A stretch of 64,000 nt of DNA from Caballeronia arvi (GTDB taxonomy: Bacteria; Pseudomonadota; Gammaproteobacteria; Burkholderiales; Burkholderiaceae): contig NZ_FCOM02000017.1 in the NCBI RefSeq assembly GCF_001544695.2, positions 84,201-148,200 on the forward strand. The letters are read 5' to 3'. The position numbers and the translations under genes are program-made. The notes under the pieces are model-generated. The model was not told the origin of the DNA and did not search any database. It saw nothing but the letters and a program-made list of their open reading frames with translations. Of the stretch, positions 7,906 to 16,573 are shown piece by piece (the first letter of the stretch is position 1; each line of letters begins with the position of its first letter).

Positions 7906-9942
7906 ATGTCCACGGATCCGCTGCTGCAGCCCTATACGCTGAAACATCTGACGTTCCGCAACCGGATCATGACGACATCGCATGAACCGGCTTACGCCGA
8001 GGACGGCATGCCGAAGGAGCGTTACCGCGCTTACCACGTCGAGCGGGCCAAGGCTGGTATCGCGTTGACGATGACAGCCGGGTCCGCGGCGACGTCCAAG
8101 GACAGTCCGCCGGTCTTCAACAACATCCTCGTGTACAAGGATGAAGTGGTGCCGTGGATGAAGGATCTCGTCGACGAGTGTCACGAGCATGGCGCGAAGG
8201 TGATGATCCAGCTGACCCATCTCGGCCGCCGCACGCGCTGGGACAAGGGCGACTGGCTGCCCGCGGTGTCGCCGTCGCACAATCGCGAGGCGTCGCATCG
8301 CGCGTTTCCGAAGAAGATGGAGGACTGGGATATCGAGCGCATCGTCCGTGACTTCGCGGACGCGGCCGAGCGCATGAAAGCCGCCGGGCTCGACGGGCTC
8401 GAAATCGAAGCGTACGGCCATCTGAACGACCAGTTCTGGTCGCCGCTCACGAACACGCTCGAAGGTCCGTACGGCGGCTCGCTCGAGAATCGCATGCGTT
8501 TCACGTTCGACGTCCTGCGCGCGATGCGCGAGCGCGTCGGCGAGCGCTTTCTGCTCGGCATCCGCTATACCGCCGATGAAACGCTCGTGGGCGGCATCAC
8601 GAAGGAAGAGGGCATCGAGATCTCGAAGCGCCTGAAGAACAGCGGGCTCGTCGATTTCCTGAACGTGGTGCGCGGGCATCTGGACACCGACGCCGGACTG
8701 ACCGACGCCATCCCGATCATGGGGATGAAGAGCGCCCCGCATCTCGACTTCGCGGGCGAGATCCGCCAGGCGACGGACTTTCCCACGTTCCACGCCGCGC
8801 GCATTCAGGACGTCGCCACGGCGCGCCATGCGATCGAATCGGGCAAGATCGACATGGTCGGCATGACGCGCGCGCACATGACCGATCCGCATATCGTGCG
8901 CAAGATCATCGAGCGCCGGGAGGACGATATCCGCCCCTGCGTCGGCGCGAACTATTGTCTCGATCGCATCTATCAGGGCGGCATGGCGCTGTGCATCCAT
9001 AACGCCGCGACGGGCCGCGAGCTCGAAATGCCGCAGACCATCAAGCCGGCCGCGATCAAGCGCAGGATCGTCATCGTCGGCGCGGGGCCCGCGGGTCTCG
9101 AAGCCGCGCGCGTGGCGGGCGAGCGCGGGCATGACGTCGTCGTGCTCGAAGCGATGAACGATCCTGGCGGCCAGATCCGCCTGACCGCATTGAACCCGCG
9201 CCGCAAGGAGATGATCGGCATCGTCGAATGGCGCATGGCGCAGTGCGAAAAGCTTGGCGTGCGCTTCAAGTTCAATACGTGGGCGGACACCGATACGGTG
9301 CTCGCGGAGAATCCCGATGTGGTGATCGTCGCGACCGGCGGCATGCCGCATACGGAGGTGTGCACGTCAGGCAACGAGCTCGTCGTCTCTTCATGGGACA
9401 TCATTTCCGGCGACGTGAAACCCGGCGCCAATGCGCTGATCTTCGACGATGCCGGCGATCACGCCGCGCTGCAGGCCGCCGAAACCATCGCGCAGGCGGG
9501 CGGCAAGGTCGAGGTGATGACGCCCGACCGCACGTTCTCGCCCGAAGTGATGAGCATGAATCTCGTGCCTTACATGCGCTCGCTGCAAAAGCTCGCAACG
9601 ACGTTCACGGTGACATTCCGGCTCGAATCGGTGCGGCGCGAAGGCAAGGACCTCGTCGCGACGATCGGCAGCGACTACGGCGGCGTGACGAAGGAGCAGC
9701 GCTACGATCAGATCGTCGTCAATCACGGCACGATTCCGATGGACGAGCTGTACTTCGAGCTCAAGCCGCTCTCGAAGAATCTCGGCGCGGTGAACTACGA
9801 CGAGCTCATCGACGGCAAGCCGCAGACGCCGCAAACGAATCCCGACGGACGCTTCCAGCTTTTCCGTATCGGCGATGCGGTGTCGGCGCGCAACACGCAC
9901 GCCGCGATCTATGACGCGCTGCGTCTCGTGAAGGATCTGTGA
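7906..9942 (+). CDS. NADH:flavin oxidoreductase, StcD/DgcA-like (N-methylproline demethylase type)
   Basis: A 678-residue two-part flavoenzyme. Residues 1-370 are an old-yellow-enzyme FMN barrel (LKHLTFRNRIMTTSHEPAYA, IQLTHLGRR, GPYGGSLENRMRF). Residues 385-678 are an NAD/FAD-binding half (RIVIVGAGPAGLEAARVAGE). Overall it resembles trimethylamine/dimethylglycine dehydrogenases, and its length and N-terminus match my recollection of StcD, the N-methylproline demethylase of stachydrine breakdown. The Fe-S region reads CVGANYC...ALC, so the second cysteine of the canonical CxxCxxxC-type cluster is Ala. A likely role is oxidative demethylation of an N-methylated amino acid; the substrate is inferred. 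It is transcribed with the next gene and is divergent from TetR. Confidence 0.82.
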   Translation: MSTDPLLQPYTLKHLTFRNRIMTTSHEPAYAEDGMPKERYRAYHVERAKAGIALTMTAGSAATSKDSPPVFNNILVYKDEVVPWMKDLVDECHEHGAKVMIQLTHLGRRTRWDKGDWLPAVSPSHNREASHRAFPKKMEDWDIERIVRDFADAAERMKAAGLDGLEIEAYGHLNDQFWSPLTNTLEGPYGGSLENRMRFTFDVLRAMRERVGERFLLGIRYTADETLVGGITKEEGIEISKRLKNSGLVDFLNVVRGHLDTDAGLTDAIPIMGMKSAPHLDFAGEIRQATDFPTFHAARIQDVATARHAIESGKIDMVGMTRAHMTDPHIVRKIIERREDDIRPCVGANYCLDRIYQGGMALCIHNAATGRELEMPQTIKPAAIKRRIVIVGAGPAGLEAARVAGERGHDVVVLEAMNDPGGQIRLTALNPRRKEMIGIVEWRMAQCEKLGVRFKFNTWADTDTVLAENPDVVIVATGGMPHTEVCTSGNELVVSSWDIISGDVKPGANALIFDDAGDHAALQAAETIAQAGGKVEVMTPDRTFSPEVMSMNLVPYMRSLQKLATTFTVTFRLESVRREGKDLVATIGSDYGGVTKEQRYDQIVVNHGTIPMDELYFELKPLSKNLGAVNYDELIDGKPQTPQTNPDGRFQLFRIGDAVSARNTHAAIYDALRLVKDL

Positions 9943-9954
9943 GCCGGGCGCGGC

Positions 9955-10902
9955 ATGCGATTCAGCCCCGACGAGGCGCATGAGCTCGCGCGCCGTGCCG
10001 CCATGCGGGCAGGCGCGCGTGAGGACGTCGCGGATTCGCTCGCGAAGGCCGTCGTGTCCGCGGAACGTGCGGGCAAGAAGACGGTCGGATTCGCTCATCT
10101 GATCGACTATCTGCACGCGTTCGCCGAGGGCCGCATCGACGGGAAGGCGACGCCCGTCGTCACGTATCCCGCGCCTGCCCTGATTCGCGTCGATGCGCAG
10201 CAGGGCATCGCGCAACTGGGGTTCGATCTGGCGTTCGAAGAACTGATGGCGCGCGCGAAAGCGCATGGCGTCGCGACCTTCCAGCAGCACGGCAGCTATA
10301 CGGCCGGCGAGCTCGGTTATTACACACGGCGGCTTGCCGGGCGCGGACTGCTGGCGATGGCCGTGTCGAACGCGCCGGCGCTGATGACGACCGCCGAAAG
10401 CCGCAAGCCGATCCTCGGCACCAATCCTCTGTCCTTCGCCGCGCCGCTGGAAAACGGCGGGCCGCTCGTCTTCGATCAGGCATCGAGCGCGACCGCGTTC
10501 GTCAACGTGAGACACGCGGCGCAAGCGGGCGAAGCGATTCCCGAAGGCTGGGCGCTCGACGGCGCGGGCGAGCCCACCACCGACTCGCGCGAAGCGCTGA
10601 ACGGCGCATTGCTCGCGTTCGGCGGCGCGCGCGGGGCCAACATCGCGTTGATGGTCGAAGTCCTGGCGGCAGGCCTGACCGGCGCGAACTGGTCGCTCGA
10701 TGCGCCTTCGTTCGTGCAGGGCGGGCAGTCGCCGTCGGTGGGTCTTTGCGTCGTCGCATGGGACGCGGCGGCCGGCTTCGGCACACGGCTGCAGACGCAC
10801 ATCGAGCGGCTCGCGCAATGCGGCATGCACATTCCGGGCCGCCGGGGAAGCCTCGATGAACTCGATATCCCCGACGACATCATCGAGCAACTGGAGCGCT
10901 GA
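9955..10902 (+). CDS. Ldh2/MDH2 family dehydrogenase (possible delta1-pyrroline/piperideine-2-carboxylate reductase)
   Basis: A 315-residue NAD(P)-dependent oxidoreductase of the malate/L-lactate dehydrogenase-2 family, distinct from the Rossmann-type MDH/LDH. Family marks are VSAERAGKKTVGFAHL, the nucleotide-binding KPILGTNPLSFAAP and the C-terminal MHIPGRRG. Members include DpkA-type delta1-piperideine/pyrroline-2-carboxylate reductases and ureidoglycolate dehydrogenase. It begins 12 bp after the StcD-like demethylase, so it is probably co-transcribed under the same TetR control. A cyclic imino acid is a reasonable substrate given that neighbour, but this is inferred. It converges with the ABC solute-binding gene. 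Confidence 0.82.
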   Translation: MRFSPDEAHELARRAAMRAGAREDVADSLAKAVVSAERAGKKTVGFAHLIDYLHAFAEGRIDGKATPVVTYPAPALIRVDAQQGIAQLGFDLAFEELMARAKAHGVATFQQHGSYTAGELGYYTRRLAGRGLLAMAVSNAPALMTTAESRKPILGTNPLSFAAPLENGGPLVFDQASSATAFVNVRHAAQAGEAIPEGWALDGAGEPTTDSREALNGALLAFGGARGANIALMVEVLAAGLTGANWSLDAPSFVQGGQSPSVGLCVVAWDAAAGFGTRLQTHIERLAQCGMHIPGRRGSLDELDIPDDIIEQLER

Positions 10903-10927
10903 AAGCGCCGCCGCTCAACGACTCGAT

Positions 10928-11974
10928 TTACTTCTCGATCTGCTGGTTCCAGCGCTTGTCCCACTGCGCGCGATTCGCGTTGATCGTGTCCCAGTCCACG
11001 ACGGTCACTTTCTTCACGAGCGCATTGAGGTCGCCGAGATTCTTCTCCATCTCGGGCGTCATCTTCGCCTGCGAGTTGGTGGGAATCTGCTTGCCCGCTT
11101 CGGCCGCCTTCGTCTGCGCGGGCGCGGACAGCAGGAATTGCGCGAGCTTCTGCGCGAGCGCCGGGTCGGGATTGTTCTTCACCACGCACAGATCGACGAG
11201 CAGCAGCACCGCGCCTTCCTTCGGCGCGACATACGCGACCGGCAAGCCTTTGTCCTTCAGATCGCCGACGGCGGTCGGCGTGAGCGGGAAGAGGCCGGCT
11301 TCGCCCGTCGTGATCATCTCCGAGAGCTTGGCCGAGTTCGGAATGTATTCGACGACATTCGGGCCAACCGTCGTCGCCCATTTGCTGAAGCCCGGCTCGA
11401 CGTTCTCCTCGCTTCCGCCGAGCAGACGATTGATCGCGAGGAAGCCGTGCAGGCCGAAGGTGCTGCTCGATGCCGACTGGAACACCACCTTGCCCTTGTA
11501 CTTCGGATCGGCGAAGTCCATCCACGAGGTCGGCGGCGCCCAGCCCTTTTCCTTGAAGAGCTTCGTGTTGTAGCCGATCCCCGTCATGCCGAGCTGCACG
11601 CCCGCGCCCATGTCGTCTTTGAGGCGCGCGAACGGATAAAGCTCCTTGAGCACGGGCGCATCGTCGAGCTTCTGGCATACCCCCATGCTGACGGCGCGGG
11701 CCATCACGCCGTCATCGAGAAACGCGACGTGAATCTGCGGGCTGTTGCGGTTCGCGAGCAGCTTGGCGAGCACATCCGACGACGTGCCCGGTACCACGAC
11801 CACCTTCACGTTGTTGGCCTTCTCGAAGTCGGGCAGAACGCCGCTCGTATAGGCCTTTTCCATCGGCCCGCCGTTCATGCCGATATAGATGGTTTTGCTC
11901 TGCGACCACGCGGACGACGTGACGCCGAGTGCGACGAGCGCAGCAAGCGAAGCGAGTGTGCGGGACAGCTTCAT
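10928..11974 (-). CDS. ABC transporter solute-binding protein (PotD/AfuA-like)
   Basis: A 348-residue periplasmic protein. Residues 1-25 are a Sec signal peptide (charged start, hydrophobic LASLAALVALGVTSSAWS, cleavage near WSQS). The mature part is a family-1 solute-binding protein of the spermidine/putrescine/iron group, with GYNTKLFKEKG, SWMDFADPKYKGKVVF and LFPLTPTAVGDL. The ATG at 11974 has an AAGGA site; longer readings run into the upstream gene. It is the last gene of a leftward seven-gene operon whose membrane and ATPase subunits are at 14857-17657, so it delivers the ligand, probably an amino-acid-like compound, to that importer. Confidence 0.9.
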   Translation of the reverse strand: MKLSRTLASLAALVALGVTSSAWSQSKTIYIGMNGGPMEKAYTSGVLPDFEKANNVKVVVVPGTSSDVLAKLLANRNSPQIHVAFLDDGVMARAVSMGVCQKLDDAPVLKELYPFARLKDDMGAGVQLGMTGIGYNTKLFKEKGWAPPTSWMDFADPKYKGKVVFQSASSSTFGLHGFLAINRLLGGSEENVEPGFSKWATTVGPNVVEYIPNSAKLSEMITTGEAGLFPLTPTAVGDLKDKGLPVAYVAPKEGAVLLLVDLCVVKNNPDPALAQKLAQFLLSAPAQTKAAEAGKQIPTNSQAKMTPEMEKNLGDLNALVKKVTVVDWDTINANRAQWDKRWNQQIEK

Positions 11975-11988
11975 CGTGTTTGTCCTTG

Positions 11989-13134
11989 TTATGGCAGTTG
12001 AGTGGCGGAAAGAGGCATGTGGCTGAACCGCGCGATCGAAAAGGCTTCGATCGGCGTGGCGGTTTCGCCTTGCGTGACGAGATCGGCGAGCACTTCGCCG
12101 ACGCCGGGCGCGAGCAGAAAGCCGCCGCCCGAAAAACCGAATGCGTGCAGAAGACGCGGCGTCGTGTGGCTCAGGCCGATCACCGGATTGCTGTCGGGCG
12201 TCTCGCCTTCGACGCCGCTCCATGTGCGGATGAGCAGTGCATCGCGCAAGGCGGGCAGGAGCGCGCATGCATCGCGCATGACGGCGCGCGTCGTGGCCGT
12301 CGATGGCTGCGCGTACTCGCCGTCTCCATGTCCGCGCCCGCCGCCGATCACGCAGTTGCCGCGCTCGACCTGGCGCGCGTAGATGCCGCCGCCCACCACG
12401 CCGAGACTATGGCCGATGAAAAGCGGCAGCGGCTCGGTCACCCACATGTTCGGATAGATGGCTTTCATCGGCACGCTTTCGCCGAAGCTGCCTGCGATGC
12501 GGTTCGCCCACGCGCCCGCGCTGTTGATGAGCCAGTCCGAACTGATAAGCTCGTCGCCCGCGCGCATCTGAAAGCGCGTGCCGTCGAAGACGATATCGCT
12601 CAGCTCGGTTTGCTCGCGCACGTCGGCGCCCGCGCGTCGCGCTGCATGCGCGAAGCCCGACGACACGAGACGCGGATTGGCGTGGCCATCGGACGGGCAG
12701 AGCGAGCCGCCGATCGCCGCGGGGCCGAGCCACGGATAGCGCCTGCGAAATTCCGCGCCGCGCATGACCTGCGATTGCACGCCGTGTTCGCGCGCCATCG
12801 CGGACCATTGATCGAGCACGTCGAGATCGGCTTCGCGCCGCGCGAGCCGCAGATGCCCCGACACGACGAATTCGCCGTCGATGCCGATGAGTTCCGGCAA
12901 TCGCGCATACACGCGCCGCGCGCGCACCGCGAGCGGCAGTTGCTCCGCGCTGCGTCCCTGCGTGCGCACGCCGCCGTAGTTCACGCCGCTCGCCTGCGCG
13001 CCGCAGAAGCGCCGTTCGACAAGCGCGACGCGCAGGCCTTTCGACGCGAGCGCGAGCGCCGCCGACGAACCGACGAGCCCGCCGCCCGCGATAACGACAT
13101 CGTAATGACACACACCCGGTCGCGCGTCACTCAT
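11989..13134 (-). CDS. FAD-dependent amino-acid oxidoreductase, DAO/HcnC/OoxB-like beta subunit
   Basis: A 381-residue DAO-family flavoprotein. The N-terminal FAD-binding motif is YDVVIAGGGLVGSSAALALA; a C-terminal GFSGGGFLLAPGVGEVLADL closes the fold. In HcnC, opine oxidase OoxB and the LhpB subunit of D-hydroxyproline dehydrogenase such proteins hold the substrate site and oxidise the C-N bond. The next two upstream genes encode the matching HcnB- and HcnA-like partners, so this is one subunit of a membrane-linked amino-acid dehydrogenase. The ATG at 13134 overlaps the upstream gene by 8 bp. D-hydroxyproline, opines or N-alkyl amino acids are all possible substrates. Confidence 0.88.
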   Translation of the reverse strand: MSDARPGVCHYDVVIAGGGLVGSSAALALASKGLRVALVERRFCGAQASGVNYGGVRTQGRSAEQLPLAVRARRVYARLPELIGIDGEFVVSGHLRLARREADLDVLDQWSAMAREHGVQSQVMRGAEFRRRYPWLGPAAIGGSLCPSDGHANPRLVSSGFAHAARRAGADVREQTELSDIVFDGTRFQMRAGDELISSDWLINSAGAWANRIAGSFGESVPMKAIYPNMWVTEPLPLFIGHSLGVVGGGIYARQVERGNCVIGGGRGHGDGEYAQPSTATTRAVMRDACALLPALRDALLIRTWSGVEGETPDSNPVIGLSHTTPRLLHAFGFSGGGFLLAPGVGEVLADLVTQGETATPIEAFSIARFSHMPLSATQLP

Positions 13135-14542
13135 CGTGGGCTTCCTCGGGCTGCACTTGCACGCCGTCGTCGTAGAGCATCGGCGTGATCGGAATCGGTT
13201 TGATGGGCGCCTGGCTGCGCAGTCGTCCGACAGCGGCGGGCGGCTTGCCGGTTTCGGCGCACAGCAGCGCGATCGCGGATTCGCCGCACATGCGGCCCTG
13301 ACAGCGGCCCATGCCGATGCGCGTGAGCGCTTTGAGCCGATTGACCTCCGTGGCGAGACCGCTACGGATGCACGCGCGCATCGTGCCCGCGGTGACTTCC
13401 TCGCAGCGGCAGACGACGAGATCGTCCGGCCAGCTTTGCGCTGCGTTGTCGGGCGGCGCGAACGCATGCTCGATGCCCGCGCGAAAGGCCGCGATGCGCC
13501 CGAGTTCGTGTTCGAGCTTCGCCGCGTGATGTTGATTCCAAGCGACGCCGATGTCTTCGAGCAGCGCGAGCGCGGCGCGCCGTCCGGCGAGTTCGGCCGC
13601 GTCCGCGCCGGCGATGCCCGCGCCATCGCCCGCGAGGTAGACATGGCGCACGGAGCTGCGGCCGGCCGCATCGCGCTCGGGTATCCAGCAACGGTTCAGC
13701 GCGTCGAAATGAAAGTTGCAACCGGCGAGATCGGCAAGCTGCGTTTCGGGCCTGAGGCCGAAGCCCATGCCGACGGCATCGCAATCGAGCGCGCGCATGT
13801 CGCCGCGCTGCGTGCGCCAGCGAATGCCGCTCACGGCATCGTCGCCATCGATTCGATCGAGCGTCACGCCGCGTTCGATGCGCACGCCGCGCGCATGCAG
13901 CCATCCGACGTAATACAGGCCTTTCGCGAACGTCGAAGGCTGATTCAGCATGCGCGGCGCGGCGGCGGCCTGACGCGAAAGCGGACTCGTATCGAGCACG
14001 GCCACGACCTGCGCGCCTGCCTTCACGTATTGATACGCGACCAGGTACAGCAACGGACCCGTGCCTGCGAGCACGACGCGCGAACCGATCGCGCAGCCTT
14101 GCGCCTTCAGCGCGACCTGTGCGCCGCCGAGCGTGTAGACGCCCGCGAGCGTCCAGCCGGGCAGCGGCACGATGCGATCGGTCGCGCCGCTCGCGATGAT
14201 CAGATGCGTGAACGGCACGCTGGTTTCGCGGCCCGCGTGCAGCGTGTCGAGACGGTTTGGCTCGCAGGCCCACGCGAGCGTGTCGGGGCGATAGTCGATC
14301 TGCGGCAGCAGCTTCGCCATCGTGTCGTGCACGGCTTCGGCCTTCTTCGCTTCGAAGCCGTAGAGCGTCGATTTGCTGCGATCGAACCCGGCATCGGCGG
14401 GCGGCTGCCGATAGATCTGCCCGCCCCAGCGCGCGCTTTCATCGATCACGACAGGACGCACACCCGTCGCGACGAGCGTCTCGGCCGCGCGAACGCCCGC
14501 TGGCCCCGCACCGACGATCACCACACGATGCGCGCCGTTCAT
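13127..14542 (-). CDS. NAD(P)/FAD oxidoreductase with BFD-type Fe-S domain, HcnB/OoxA-like
   Basis: A 471-residue pyridine-nucleotide-disulphide-type flavoprotein. The FAD Rossmann motif is at the N-terminus (VVIVGAGPAGVRAAETL). A central second dinucleotide fold begins at SRVVLAGTGPLLYLVAY. The C-terminal bacterioferritin-associated-ferredoxin-like domain has CRCEEVT...GMGRCQGRMC, four cysteines for a [2Fe-2S] cluster. This is the layout of HcnB, OoxA and LhpE, the electron-transfer subunits of heteromeric amino-acid dehydrogenases. The ATG at 14542 overlaps the stop of the [2Fe-2S] gene (ATGA), indicating translational coupling; the gene ends 8 bp inside the FAD subunit gene. Confidence 0.88.
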   Translation of the reverse strand: MNGAHRVVIVGAGPAGVRAAETLVATGVRPVVIDESARWGGQIYRQPPADAGFDRSKSTLYGFEAKKAEAVHDTMAKLLPQIDYRPDTLAWACEPNRLDTLHAGRETSVPFTHLIIASGATDRIVPLPGWTLAGVYTLGGAQVALKAQGCAIGSRVVLAGTGPLLYLVAYQYVKAGAQVVAVLDTSPLSRQAAAAPRMLNQPSTFAKGLYYVGWLHARGVRIERGVTLDRIDGDDAVSGIRWRTQRGDMRALDCDAVGMGFGLRPETQLADLAGCNFHFDALNRCWIPERDAAGRSSVRHVYLAGDGAGIAGADAAELAGRRAALALLEDIGVAWNQHHAAKLEHELGRIAAFRAGIEHAFAPPDNAAQSWPDDLVVCRCEEVTAGTMRACIRSGLATEVNRLKALTRIGMGRCQGRMCGESAIALLCAETGKPPAAVGRLRSQAPIKPIPITPMLYDDGVQVQPEEAHDE

Positions 14543-14847
14543 CGCGCGTCCTCCGTGACGACGCGCATGTTCGCTTCGACGCGCGTCGAGCATGCGCGCA
14601 TGCGCTTGCCGTTTTCATCGCGCACCCAGCAGTCCTGACACGCGCCGATCAGACAGAAACCCGCGCGCGGCTGGCCGCTGAATTCACTATGACGCACATG
14701 ACGCTGCTGCATGAGAATCGCGGTGAGCAGCGTATCGCCCGCGAGCGCTTCCGCCGGAACGCCATCGAGAACGAAGGGGATGCGCGCGCGTTCCTTGTCG
14801 GCGAGACGGACGAACTGCGGCGCGGATTTGACCGTAACGGTGCTCAT
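14539..14847 (-). CDS. Small (2Fe-2S)-binding protein, HcnA/LhpF-like subunit
   Basis: A 102-residue ferredoxin-like protein. Residues 62-88 contain GFCLIGACQDCWV and a later RACST, the cysteine pattern of the plant-type [2Fe-2S] fold found in HcnA and in the N-terminus of sarcosine oxidase alpha. It should transfer electrons within the heteromeric dehydrogenase formed with the two following flavoproteins. The stop overlaps the next start by 4 bp. The ATG at 14847 lies 9 bp after the permease stop. Confidence 0.87.
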   Translation of the reverse strand: MSTVTVKSAPQFVRLADKERARIPFVLDGVPAEALAGDTLLTAILMQQRHVRHSEFSGQPRAGFCLIGACQDCWVRDENGKRMRACSTRVEANMRVVTEDAR

Positions 14848-14856
14848 GATGTGATG

Positions 14857-15651
14857 TCAGTGCTGGCCGATCAGAATGCGGTTGAGCCCGTACACGCGAT
14901 CGAGGATCAGCATCGCGCCCGCGGTGATGAAGATCACGAGTGCGGAGACGGACGCCATCATCGGATCGATGGATTCGGTCGCGTACATGTACATGCGCAC
15001 GGGCAGCGTGACCGTTTGCGGCGACGTCACGAAGACCGACATCGTTAGTTCATCGAAGCTGTTGATGAACGCGAGCAGCCAGCCGCCGGTAATGCCGGGC
15101 AGGATCATCGGCAAGGTGACGCGGCGAAACGTGGTCCACGCGCTCGCGCCTAACGATGCCGCGGCGTGCTCGATGCTGCGGTCCATGCCGCTCACCGACG
15201 CGAGCACGAGCCGCATCACGAACGGTGTGATGATGACCATGTGCGCGAGGACGAGCCACGCGAACGAGCCGGTCGCGCCGATCATCGCGAAGAAGCGCAG
15301 CATCGCAATGCCGAGCACGAGGCCGGGGATCACGAGCGGCGAAAGCAGGAGCGCGTTCAGGAAGCCGCGTCCGGGAAAGCGCGCGCGGCCGATCGCGAGT
15401 CCCGCCGGCAAGGCAATGACGAGCGACAGCGTCGCCGATGCGAACGCGAGCTTCACGCTGTTGAAGAATGCCGAGATGAAGTCGGGATAATCGAGAATCG
15501 CGCGGAACCAGCGCAGCGAGAGGCCGCGCGTGGGCAGCGTGAGCGTTTCCTCGGGCGTGAATGCGACGAGCACGACGATGACGAGCGGTGCCAGCACGAA
15601 CAGAATTACGATCGTGTGGAACGCCAGCGCGAGGGGACCGTTTTTGCGCAT
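14857..15651 (-). CDS. ABC transporter permease, PotC-like
   Basis: About 264 residues with six predicted membrane helices. The binding-protein-dependent transport signature is visible around HAAASLGASAWTTFRRVTLP, the EAA loop that contacts the ATPase. The N-terminal helix ALAFHTIVILFVLAPLVIVV and overall length match the PotC/YdcV subfamily. I take the ATG at 15651, 4 bp after the stop of the first permease; an in-frame ATG at 15675 would overlap it by 20 bp. It pairs with the permease at 15656-16573 in an inner-membrane heterodimer. Confidence 0.88.
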   Translation of the reverse strand: MRKNGPLALAFHTIVILFVLAPLVIVVLVAFTPEETLTLPTRGLSLRWFRAILDYPDFISAFFNSVKLAFASATLSLVIALPAGLAIGRARFPGRGFLNALLLSPLVIPGLVLGIAMLRFFAMIGATGSFAWLVLAHMVIITPFVMRLVLASVSGMDRSIEHAAASLGASAWTTFRRVTLPMILPGITGGWLLAFINSFDELTMSVFVTSPQTVTLPVRMYMYATESIDPMMASVSALVIFITAGAMLILDRVYGLNRILIGQH

Positions 15652-15655
15652 TTTG

Positions 15656-16573
15656 CTAGCCCATGCTGCGCGCATAGCGACGCTCTAGCACGCGATAGTA
15701 AGTAAGCATCACCACGAGATTCGCGATGAGCAGCAAGAGCGCGATGGTCGCGCCGAGCGGCCAGTTCATCGAACTGAGGAACTGGTCGTAGACGGTCGTG
15801 GCCGCGACCTTGAGACGCCGGCCGCCGAGCAGGCCGGGAATCGCGAAGGCGCTCGCCGAAAGACCGAACACCATCAGGCTGCCCGACAGAATGCCCGGCA
15901 CGAGTTGAGGCAGCACGATGCGCCACAGCGTGACGGCGGGCGACGCCATCAGCGAGAGCGCCGCGTTTTCCGTCTGCGGATCGATACGCTGCAACGCGGT
16001 CCACACCGGAATCACCATGAACGGCAGCATCACATGCACGAGCGCGATGACGATCGCGAAGTTCGTATAGAGCAGCTTGTACGGACCCATGCCGAACGCG
16101 CCGAACATCTGGTTCACGAGGCCGTTCACATTGAGCAGCATGCTCCAGCCGAACGCGCGCACGACCACCGACACGAGCAGCGGCGCGAGGATCACGAGCA
16201 GAAACACGGAGCGCCACGGATCGCCCATGCGCGACAGGATGTAGGCCTCGGGCGTGCCGATCACGACGCATAGCAACGTGACCAGCGCGGCGATGCCGAA
16301 CGTGCGCAGAAAGATCGTGTGGAAGTATTCCGAGCCGAGCACTTCGGCATAGTTATGCAGATCGAAGGCGGCGACCGGTCCCATCGACGGATCGAAACGA
16401 TAGAACGTCAGCGCAAGCGTCATCGCGAGCGGCACGATCACGAGCACGGAGAAGAGCAGCAGCGCGGGCGCGCTCATCATCCACAAGGGAACATAAGCGT
16501 GCCACGGCGCGCGGCGCGTGCCGTTCGCTTGTGCCGTCGCGGCGGGTTCGGACGAGCGCAGCGTGCTATCCAC
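15656..16573 (-). CDS. ABC transporter permease, PotB-like
   Basis: A 305-residue inner-membrane permease with six helices. The EAA loop reads ENAALSLMASPAVTLWRIVLP. The start is a GTG at 16573 with a near-perfect AGGAGG site six bases upstream; the GTG overlaps the stop of the ATPase gene by 8 bp, so the two are translationally coupled. Longer readings place an arginine/serine-rich antisense-like stretch in front and are rejected. It works with the PotC-like permease, the ATPase and the solute-binding protein of the same operon. Confidence 0.88.
   Translation of the reverse strand: MDSTLRSSEPAATAQANGTRRAPWHAYVPLWMMSAPALLLFSVLVIVPLAMTLALTFYRFDPSMGPVAAFDLHNYAEVLGSEYFHTIFLRTFGIAALVTLLCVVIGTPEAYILSRMGDPWRSVFLLVILAPLLVSVVVRAFGWSMLLNVNGLVNQMFGAFGMGPYKLLYTNFAIVIALVHVMLPFMVIPVWTALQRIDPQTENAALSLMASPAVTLWRIVLPQLVPGILSGSLMVFGLSASAFAIPGLLGGRRLKVAATTVYDQFLSSMNWPLGATIALLLLIANLVVMLTYYRVLERRYARSMG

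Noticed and set aside
10928..12268. Longer start for the ABC solute-binding protein
   Set aside because: It would bury the signal peptide behind 98 unusual residues that overlap the upstream FAD gene; the ATG at 11974 has AAGGA and a proper signal peptide.
11989..13671. Extended N-terminus (about 180 extra residues) on the FAD subunit gene
   Set aside because: The extension is out of frame with the overlapping NAD/FAD gene, low-complexity Arg/Ser, and precedes a perfect FAD-binding N-terminus at 13134.
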